From: Patulibacter sp052039575
Lineage (GTDB): Bacteria; Actinomycetota; Thermoleophilia; Solirubrobacterales; Solirubrobacteraceae
Length of the DNA stretch: 48,195 nt
Assembly: GCA_052039575.1 (NCBI GenBank)
Contig: JBQGEK010000305.1
Span: 1 to 48,195, forward strand
Reading direction: 5' to 3'
Shown here: positions 19,621-25,651 of the stretch, piece after piece
How the letters are laid out: each line of letters begins with the position of its first letter
Position numbering within the stretch: the first letter of the stretch is position 1
Program-made: the position numbers and the translations under genes
The notes under the pieces: generated by a model
What the model was told of the DNA's origin: nothing
Databases searched by the model: none
Seen by the model: only the letters and a program-made list of their open reading frames with translations

Positions 19621-21039
19621 CTAGTCCGCCAGCAGCGCGGTCGCGGCCTCGCGCAGATCGTCGGGCAACGCCGCGAGCGAGGGCGCGTCGAGGACGAACG
19701 GGGCCGCGATCTCTCCCGCGCTCGGCGGCGCCACGTCCAGATGCTCGGCCACCAACCGCCTGACCACGGCATGCCCGGCCCACGCCGGTCGGGCCGCGAT
19801 CATCCGCATCGCGACCAGCGATTCGGCTTCTTCGCCGACGCACTCGAACGGCTTGTGCTCGCGCAGTCCGGCGAGGTCGCAGAAACCGTCGTATTGGTCC
19901 AGGCCCACCCGCCCGTCGAGCATGTCGACGCCGAAGATCTCGTGCAGCTCGTCGGGCTGCAGGTACGGCGCGAGCGCCAGGAAGACGAACCGGCACTTCG
20001 GGCAGTCGCCGCACCAGTGGCTGCTGCGCCGCAGCGGGTCGAGCCGGAAGACGGTGTTGCAGGACGTGAAGTGGGGGTGGAACTGGCGCAGCCGACTGAA
20101 CGCGCGGGCGATCGCCAGCTCGCTGGCGGGCCGCAGCACCGAGCGGTAGTCGAGCCCCGTCGCGACCTCGTGCTCGATCAGCGAGCGGAAGCCGCTCTCG
20201 AACGCGGCGCCCTTGCTCCACTGGTGGTTGACGTCGAGCCCGTTCCAGACCAGGTTGCCCTCGGACGCGGAGCGCTCGTTGGCCATCGCCACCGCGTCGG
20301 CCCCGTGCAGCACCGCGGTCATCAGCGCGATCGTCGAGACGACTGCCGTCACCGGCACGTGTCCGTTGAGCGCCCCAGCCGTGTTGACGGCCGAGATGTT
20401 CGGGGCCAGGCTGCGCAGCGCGACGGCGTGCGGCAGCCCGGATGCGACGACGCAGCGGACGATCGGCTCGGCCCGGCCGACCGAGAAGCAGACCGCCTCA
20501 CGCCCCGCCCGCTGGACGAGCTCCAGCGCTACGACGGAGTCCTTGCCGCCACCGATCGGCACCAGCGTCCGTCCGGTGGGGTCGAGCGCCACCGCGGTCG
20601 GCGCGTCCTCCGCGAGCGGATCCGGGAACCGCACCCGCTCGCGCACGTCGATCTGGTTGCGGTAGGCGAACTCGCCGAGGCCGAGCGTGTAGAGCTCGTC
20701 GAGCAGCGCCCGCAACCGCGGGGAGAGCTCCCCGGGGCCGTCGGCCTCCACGCCGTCCAGCTCCATGCGCGGCGGCACCGCCGTCTTGTAGTAGGAGACG
20801 CCGGCGAACAGGTGCAGCAGGCGGGCGAGCCGCCGCAGCACGTCGCGGCGCGCGGGGTCGGTCGGCCAGCGCACGTCGGCGAACCGCACGGTCTCGGTGA
20901 ACTCGACCGGGTCGTCGCCCTCCAAGCGGTAGCCGAGCGTGACGCTGGCGTCGGCCTCGTCGATCGTGCAGGCGGCGAACCGGAAGGCCGAGAAGGTCGC
21001 GGGGTCGAACGTCGAGGCCACGGCGGGCGAAACGGGCAC
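19621..21039 (-). CDS. murL: UDP-MurNAc-L-Ala-L-Glu epimerase, MurL-like
   Basis: A 472-residue protein recognised as MurL, the ATP-dependent epimerase that converts UDP-MurNAc-L-Ala-L-Glu to the D-Glu form. The signature PP-loop-like GGGKDS is at residues 163-168 (VPIGGGKDSVVALELV). A cysteine cluster (HWCGDCPKCRF) and the conserved ANERSASEGN and HQWSKGAAFE segments are present. Length and order fit the family, which is often mis-annotated as an endonuclease-like protein. GTG at 21039 is taken as start, GTG at 21021 is an alternative. A MurD2-like ligase lies 1.2 kb away on the other strand, supporting the assignment. Confidence 0.8.
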   Translation of the reverse strand: MPVSPAVASTFDPATFSAFRFAACTIDEADASVTLGYRLEGDDPVEFTETVRFADVRWPTDPARRDVLRRLARLLHLFAGVSYYKTAVPPRMELDGVEADGPGELSPRLRALLDELYTLGLGEFAYRNQIDVRERVRFPDPLAEDAPTAVALDPTGRTLVPIGGGKDSVVALELVQRAGREAVCFSVGRAEPIVRCVVASGLPHAVALRSLAPNISAVNTAGALNGHVPVTAVVSTIALMTAVLHGADAVAMANERSASEGNLVWNGLDVNHQWSKGAAFESGFRSLIEHEVATGLDYRSVLRPASELAIARAFSRLRQFHPHFTSCNTVFRLDPLRRSSHWCGDCPKCRFVFLALAPYLQPDELHEIFGVDMLDGRVGLDQYDGFCDLAGLREHKPFECVGEEAESLVAMRMIAARPAWAGHAVVRRLVAEHLDVAPPSAGEIAAPFVLDAPSLAALPDDLREAATALLAD

Positions 21040-21742
21040 CCGTGGAGGGTATCGCCCGGTTCCCCGGTCCCGTGTCGCAGCGGTGGTCGTGCGCGGGTGG
21101 TCGTGCGCGGGTGCGGGTGCCGCGAGCCCGCGCACTCGGGCGCGTGCGCAGGGCCTGGAAGCCGTCCCAACGTGGTGCCTCGACCGCTCGCGCGCCGCGC
21201 ACCGCGGTGTCTGGGCGCAAGCGTCGAGGGGCGTCCGGCGGGGGACGGTCGATGTCCCTGGTTGCGGCGTCCGTCGCGACCCCACAGGTTGTGTGACCGC
21301 AGCCATCCCCACACCAGCCGAAACGGCAAACGGCTGTACACAGCGGTAGCGGACGCGGCGTCCGGCGTCGGGCACGCGGCGCCCCCAAGACCGACCACAG
21401 ACCGTCTGCATCGACTCGGCGAACAGAACCCCCGCTCCCAGCAGGAACTTCACCGATGCAGACAGCTCTTGGGTCAAACCACGCCCTCGGTTCCCCGACG
21501 GCCGATCGACGGGGCGTCCCGCGATGCCCGCCGTGGAGGCCGACGACCGGGAGGAAACCCGCCGCGCCTTCGGACCCCACGACCAGTACCTACCATCAGT
21601 AGATTCGAGGAACAGTCCGATGTCCCGACCGATTCGCGCGGCCGATCGGCTAACCTGACCGTACAGGGCGCCCACTACGCGATACCGTCTCCGGTACTTG
21701 GTGCCGCCGCACCGCAAGCAACCCGCCGTTTGAGGCAGTCCG
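21040..21742. other. Non-coding stretch between murL-like and the next gene
   Basis: No convincing gene is seen in these 703 bases. It holds a 14-base unit (TGGTCGTGCGCGGG) repeated twice in tandem at 21085-21112 and a perfect 10-base inverted repeat, GTCTGCATCG (21404-21413) and CGATGCAGAC (21454-21463), 40 bases apart. The latter could be the basal stem of a small RNA. Promoters for murL on the minus strand and for the gene at 21743 must lie here, but none stands out. Confidence 0.5.
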
Positions 21743-22213
21743 TTGAATCTGATCGAAGACTTTCAGACCCGAATCGACGCTCGCATGGCGGAGATTCACC
21801 CGCTGGTTCAGGAGTACCACGCGCTGCAGCAGCTCCGGGGCGTGATTTCGAACCTCGACGCGGCCGACGTCGCGGCGCACATCGCGAACTTCCCGATCCC
21901 CGGACTCACCGGAGTTCCCGGGGCACCGGGCGCGGCCCCCGAGGGCGAAGCCGCCGGCGCCCGCGGCAAGCGGGGCAGCGGCGGCAAGCGCACGCGCAGC
22001 CGCACCGCACCGGCACCCGCCCCCGCGTCAGACCGCTCGGGCGAGGGCCACGACAAGGAGATCGTGGCGCTGGTCACCGCCGAGCCCGGCTTGACCGCGG
22101 CCCAGCTCGCCGAGCGCCTCGACCTGCCCGTGAGCGTGCTCTTCCGGACGCTTCCGCTGCTCCAGCGAGACGGCCTCGTGCGCAAGCACGGCAAGGGCTT
22201 CTCCGGCGCGTAG
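21743..22213 (+). CDS. Small winged-helix protein, function unknown
   Basis: 156 residues. The N-terminal 40 form a helix (MNLIEDFQTRIDARMAEIHP and on), then a Gly/Pro/Ala-rich basic linker (about 55-100, ARGKRGSGGKRTRSR), then a winged-helix domain (EIVALVTAEPGLTAAQLAER...LLQRDGLVRKHGKGF) of the MarR/ROK-like type. The start is a TTG at 21743 with TGAGG eight bases upstream; no ATG or GTG fits better. Probably a DNA-binding protein. No operon partner; the next gene, a TetR, starts 104 bases on. Confidence 0.65.
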   Translation: MNLIEDFQTRIDARMAEIHPLVQEYHALQQLRGVISNLDAADVAAHIANFPIPGLTGVPGAPGAAPEGEAAGARGKRGSGGKRTRSRTAPAPAPASDRSGEGHDKEIVALVTAEPGLTAAQLAERLDLPVSVLFRTLPLLQRDGLVRKHGKGFSGA

Positions 22214-22317
22214 AACCCGTCTCCCATAGCCCATTTCGGGGCCGGGAACCGGCCGTACGAAGAGTATACCCCGGTCGGGGGGCAGAATTCGTCCTTCGAA
22301 ACGGCTATGTTCCTGCT

Positions 22318-23046
22318 GTGACCGAGACTCAGAGCCGGGGCCGACGACCGGGGCAGCTCCCGCCCGGTCGGCATGGCCTCCCCCGCGAAACCGTGGTCCA
22401 GAACCAGCGCGAGCGGATCCTCCGCGCGGTGGTGGACGTCGCCAGCCTGGCCGGATACGGCCCGATGTCCGTCGAGGACATCATCAGCACGGCCGGCGTG
22501 TCGCGACGGACCTTCTACGACCACTTCCCGAACAAGGAATCCGCGTTCCTCGTCGCCTACGACGAGTCCGTGACGCGCCTGCAGGCCGCGATGCTGGAGG
22601 TGTTCGAGGCCGAGGGCTCGATCATCGAGCGCGCGACCGCTGCCGTCACCGTGCTCGTCGACGGGCTCGCCGCCGACCCCGCGATGGCCGAGATGTGCGT
22701 CGTCGAGGTGCTCGGAGCGGGCGCCGAGGCCGTCGCCCGCCGCGACCGCTCGATGCGCGAGCTCTCCGAGCTGATCGCCACCGGCGCCAAGCAGGCGCGC
22801 GGCGGCGAGGGCATGCCCCCGATGACGTCGGAGACGATCGCGGGCGGCATCCACGAGGTGATCTACGCGCGCGTGCTGCGCGGCGAGCTCGAGGAGCTGC
22901 GGGAAGCGGTGCCGGAGCTGGTCTACGCGCTGTTCCTGCCGTACGCCGGCATCGACGGTGCCCAGACCGCACACGACGCCGCGGTCGAGTTCCGCGCCCG
23001 GCAGCGCGCCAAGGACGAGGCGGACCAGCCCGCCGTCCAGACCTAG
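22318..23046 (+). CDS. TetR-family transcriptional regulator
   Basis: A 242-residue TetR repressor. The helix-turn-helix is about residues 30-78 (ERILRAVVDVASLAGYGPMS, then SRRTFYDHFPNKESAFLVAY). The C-terminal half (FEAEGSIIERATAAVTVLVD, AEMCVVEVLGAGAEAV, MRELSELIATGAKQA) is the ligand domain type common in Solirubrobacterales. GTG at 22318 is the start; upstream bases have no strong ribosome site. It is convergent with the HTH-less homologue at 23139-23570 and lies 0.8 kb from the biosynthetic operon, so it is a candidate regulator of it. Confidence 0.85.
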   Translation: MTETQSRGRRPGQLPPGRHGLPRETVVQNQRERILRAVVDVASLAGYGPMSVEDIISTAGVSRRTFYDHFPNKESAFLVAYDESVTRLQAAMLEVFEAEGSIIERATAAVTVLVDGLAADPAMAEMCVVEVLGAGAEAVARRDRSMRELSELIATGAKQARGGEGMPPMTSETIAGGIHEVIYARVLRGELEELREAVPELVYALFLPYAGIDGAQTAHDAAVEFRARQRAKDEADQPAVQT

Positions 23047-23138
23047 GGCGCTTCACGCACGCTTCGGGGGAAGCACCACGCCCCCGAAGCCCGCCCATCG
23101 GCCACGCTTGCCGGCGCGGTCGCCGGCACGGCGCACGC

Positions 23139-23570
23139 TCAGACGTGCGCCAGATCCGGGGCCTCACGGCCCCACAGCGACAGGATCTCCGCCGGAAGGT
23201 CGGCGAAGCTCGCACCGGTCCGCAACCGGTCGCGCAAGAGGGTGCAGGCCTCGCCGAGCAGCACCTCGAAGTGCATCCGGGGCACGATCCGGCCGCCGCA
23301 GGCGATCCACTTGTCGTGCATGATCTCGGTGATCCGCGAGCGCACGATCTCGCGGTGCCAGACCAGCGATCCGCCGGTCGTCACCGGGAGGTAGGCGAGC
23401 ACGCACGTGTCCACGACGCGTCGATCCTGCTCGAGTAGTCGGACCACCGCCTCGATCCCCGACACGAACGACTCGCGCCAGGTGACGGGCGCGGTGAAGG
23501 CCGCCTCCCATGCCGCGAACAGCGAACCGCGCGGCTCCGCGTGGCTCGTTTCGATGCTGGTGCTCATCAC
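23139..23570 (-). CDS. TetR-type ligand-domain protein without DNA-binding domain
   Basis: A 143-residue protein whose whole length resembles the C-terminal half of the TetR family (FAAWEAAFTAPVTWRESFVSG, RRVVDTCVLAYLP, FADLPAEILSLWG) but which has no helix-turn-helix. It starts at GTG 23570 or ATG 23567 with GGAAGGAAC just upstream, so the missing N terminus is not a start-choice artefact. No frame upstream restores the HTH. It could be a decoy or ligand-binding partner for a full-length TetR such as the one at 22318. Family assignment rests on sequence feel and should be tested by structure prediction. Confidence 0.6.
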   Translation of the reverse strand: MMSTSIETSHAEPRGSLFAAWEAAFTAPVTWRESFVSGIEAVVRLLEQDRRVVDTCVLAYLPVTTGGSLVWHREIVRSRITEIMHDKWIACGGRIVPRMHFEVLLGEACTLLRDRLRTGASFADLPAEILSLWGREAPDLAHV

Positions 23571-23601
23571 CCGTTCCTTCCGACTTCGAGGCTAGGTCGC
23601 G

Positions 23602-23630
23602 AACGTAGCCGAGCCGTTGAGGACGGGCAA
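23602..23630 (-). promoter_or_regulatory. Predicted sigma70-type promoter for the HTH-less TetR gene
   Basis: On the minus strand TTGCCC (23630-23625) and TACGTT (23607-23602) are 17 bases apart. They lie just upstream of the AAGGAA ribosome site and start codon at 23570, giving a leader of about 25 bases. Confidence 0.45.
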
Positions 23631-23753
23631 CGAAATCGATGGGAATTCGGCCCGTTCTCGACTCCCAGAGCTATATTCTCGGCAGCCGAAACGGTCGATA
23701 GACGATCCGTGGAGTCGCCCGATTCGCCGATTCGCGGATCCGTTCGCGCCAGG

Positions 23754-23770
23754 TACCCGCCGCGCGGGTA
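23754..23770. promoter_or_regulatory. Dyad TACCCGC-CGC-GCGGGTA
   Basis: A perfect 7-bp inverted repeat with a 3-base spacer in the intergenic region upstream of the tRNA and biosynthetic operon. Possible operator for the TetR at 22318, its HTH-less neighbour or an XRE protein. Role inferred. Confidence 0.35.
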
Positions 23771-23834
23771 TATGCGCGACCCAGCCGATGCGTACGCCTG
23801 AAACGAACGCTGAACGGGTTCCGAAGAGAAACAC

Positions 23835-23863
23835 TTGATTCCTCCAGGAACGTGGTCTAGTCT
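23835..23863 (+). promoter_or_regulatory. Predicted promoter of the tRNA-biosynthetic operon
   Basis: TTGATT (23835-23840) and TAGTCT (23858-23863) are 17 bases apart, a good match to the sigma70-type pattern TTGACA-17-TAnnnT. Transcription would begin near 23870, 25 bases before the tRNA. A perfect dyad overlaps the -10 box. Confidence 0.5.
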
Positions 23864-23876
23864 CTCGGCCAGAGAC
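23860..23876 (+). promoter_or_regulatory. Dyad overlapping the -10 box (candidate operator)
   Basis: GTCTCT-CGGCC-AGAGAC is a perfect 6-bp inverted repeat with a 5-base spacer. It spans the -10 element and the expected transcription start, the classic position for a repressor. A further copy of the half-site, GAGTCTCTC, occurs at 23884-23892. Confidence 0.4.
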
Positions 23877-23894
23877 GCGGTTGAGTCTCTCCAA

Positions 23895-23967
23895 GCACCA
23901 GTACCTCAATAGGTTAGAGGATCGGACTAGTACTCCGAGCGTCCGGGTTCGAGCCCCGGCTGGTGTG
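23895..23967 (+). tRNA. tRNA gene with anticodon AGU (Thr-type by anticodon), at the head of the operon
   Basis: A complete cloverleaf can be folded. Acceptor GCACCAG (23895-23901) pairs with CTGGTGT (23960-23966), including a G-U first pair. U8 A9 follow. D-stem CCTC/GAGG (23904-23907 and 23917-23920) has a loop with the conserved GG. Anticodon stem TCGGA/TCCGA (23922-23926 and 23934-23938) closes the 7-base loop CTAGTAC, with U33 and anticodon AGT at 23929-23931. The variable loop has 4 bases, and the T-arm CCGGG-TTCGAGC-CCCGG spans 23943-23959. The discriminator is G; CCA is not encoded (CCT follows). Bacteria normally read Thr with GGU, UGU or CGU anticodons, so AGU is unusual. The 3' end is 28 bases from the start of an ArgRS-like gene, suggesting a dedicated partner. 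The amino acid it carries is unknown. Confidence 0.8.
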
Positions 23968-23995
23968 CCTCGCACAACGCAGAGCGGTGGCCACG

Positions 23996-25651
23996 ATGGA
24001 GCCCAATCTCTTCGACCGACTAGACGATCTGACGGGGCCCACAGCAGAGGATTCGCTGTGGGCCCCGCGCGCTCCCTACGCCGATCGACCAGGCCGAGAT
24101 CTCCTCCTGATCCCACTCAAGGCAGGATGGGCCGACCACCCAGGCGCCCGCGCCGCCCTGGACTCCTTCGCGAGCAGCCCGATGGTAGACATCGTCGTTC
24201 CCCGCGAGAAGGTCGTCGACGTCCGACTCCGAGACACGTGGGTTCGAAACGCCGGAGAACGGATCCTGACCGACGCCGACTGGGCTCGGCGCAACGCCGA
24301 TCTGGCGGCCGACCAGCGCACTGCCGTCTACTTCTGGGGCGCCAACACCACCAAGGCGCTCCACGTCGGCCATCTGCGCAACCTGGCGATCGGCCATGCG
24401 CTCAGCGCCGCGCTGAGCGCAGCCGGTGCGACCGTCGAGCGCCGCAGTCTGCTGTCCGACATCGGACGTGGGATGGGCGAGGCGATGGCCGGAATCATGT
24501 ACTCGGGCAAGCACACCCAGGTGCTGCACGAGATCCCCGGCAAGAGCGACCACTTCGTCGGCACCTGCTACGCGTCCTACATCAAGTCGCGGGCGCAGGC
24601 CCAGGACGAGACGGTCGAGGACTCGCTCGACCGCGAAACCGTGATGCACGAGGACAGCGCGGACGTGATCGTCGGCGGCGTGCTGGCCGGCGACCCGCAC
24701 GTGCTGGAGCTGTGGTCGAAGACCCGCGCCTGGGTGCTGGCTGGCCACCGCAAGACGCTCTCACGGCTCGGGATCGAGTTCGACCGCGTGATCTTCGAGT
24801 CGGACTTCCTCGACGAGATGTCCGAGCTCGGGACCGCCGGCATGCAGACCGGGGCGCTCGAGCGCCGCGACGACGGCGTGGTGATCTACCGCACCGGCCG
24901 CTCCGAGCTGGAGGAGATGCCGCTGATCCGGCCCGACGGGCTGTCGACCCAGCACATGCGAGCGCTCGCCTACTGGACCGTGGCCCCGGAGCTCGAGGAG
25001 ATGACGTCGATCCAGGTCTGCGGCGGCGAGTGGGTCGCGCACGTGACCTGCCGGCAGGACCTGATGGAGCGGCTGGCCGAGAAGAGCGTGGCCGAGCAGC
25101 ACCCGACCCATACCGTCTTCCACGGGCTCGTCGCCGAGGGTGGGCAGCGGCTCTCGTCGAGCCAGGAGGGCGCGTCGCTGATCGACGAGCTGATCGAGCT
25201 GCTCGACGCCGAGATCGACCGCGACCCCGCGCGCCGTGCCGTCCGCGACCGGCTGCCGGTCCCCGAGGCGCTGGGCGCCCAGGTCGCGCTCGGCTACTTC
25301 CTGCTCCAGCAGACCGGCAAGTCCGTCGACTTCGATCCCGCGCTGCTGCTCCAGGACGGCCAGAGCCTCGGCTGGGACCTGGCACGCGCTCGGGTCCACC
25401 CGGTCGGCGCCGCGACCCACGACGACCCCGTCGACGACCCCGCGTACCGGTTCGCGATCGTCCAGAGCCAGCTGTTCCGCGTCCACCTCAGCGGCTCGAT
25501 CGCCAAGCTCGACGTCAGTCCGCTCGCGCGGCACGCGTCGCATCTCGCCCGCTGGTACGTGGAGCAGCCCCGCAGTCCCGAGGTCGCGGCGATCGTGCGG
25601 ATCGCCCTCGACGACGTCGAGCGCAGCCTGGGGCTGTCGGTCGGATCATGA
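23996..25651 (+). CDS. Arginyl-tRNA-synthetase-like protein (class I aaRS paralogue)
   Basis: A 551-residue class I synthetase of ArgRS type. The HIGH-type signature is TTKALHVGHLRNLAIG (HVGH, residues 123-126), as in ArgRS. The Rossmann core follows (LLSDIGRGMGEAMAG, SRLGIEFDRVIFESDFL). The KMSKS-equivalent is RLSSSQEG (385-392), without the second lysine. The C-terminal DALR-type helical domain (about 450-551) is shortened, though GWDLARARVHPVG matches its entry. The N-terminal domain of 110 residues is divergent. Starting at ATG 23996 avoids overlap with the tRNA. It is the first protein gene of the operon. It may charge the upstream tRNA, or activate an amino acid for transfer to an amine, as the MetRS-like part of hydrazine synthetases does. 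A resistant copy of a target synthetase is an alternative. Confidence 0.85.
   Translation: MEPNLFDRLDDLTGPTAEDSLWAPRAPYADRPGRDLLLIPLKAGWADHPGARAALDSFASSPMVDIVVPREKVVDVRLRDTWVRNAGERILTDADWARRNADLAADQRTAVYFWGANTTKALHVGHLRNLAIGHALSAALSAAGATVERRSLLSDIGRGMGEAMAGIMYSGKHTQVLHEIPGKSDHFVGTCYASYIKSRAQAQDETVEDSLDRETVMHEDSADVIVGGVLAGDPHVLELWSKTRAWVLAGHRKTLSRLGIEFDRVIFESDFLDEMSELGTAGMQTGALERRDDGVVIYRTGRSELEEMPLIRPDGLSTQHMRALAYWTVAPELEEMTSIQVCGGEWVAHVTCRQDLMERLAEKSVAEQHPTHTVFHGLVAEGGQRLSSSQEGASLIDELIELLDAEIDRDPARRAVRDRLPVPEALGAQVALGYFLLQQTGKSVDFDPALLLQDGQSLGWDLARARVHPVGAATHDDPVDDPAYRFAIVQSQLFRVHLSGSIAKLDVSPLARHASHLARWYVEQPRSPEVAAIVRIALDDVERSLGLSVGS

Noticed and set aside
21085..21112. Tandem copies of TGGTCGTGCGCGGG
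   Set aside because: Only two units in GC-rich non-coding DNA; not a CRISPR or a convincing repeat array.
23881..23967. tRNA as an integrase attachment site for a mobile island
   Set aside because: No integrase gene is in the window and no copy of the tRNA 3' end was found at the other boundary.
23963..23995. GTG start that would extend the ArgRS-like protein upstream
   Set aside because: It begins inside the tRNA acceptor stem and adds residues without family match; ATG at 23996 is the sensible start.
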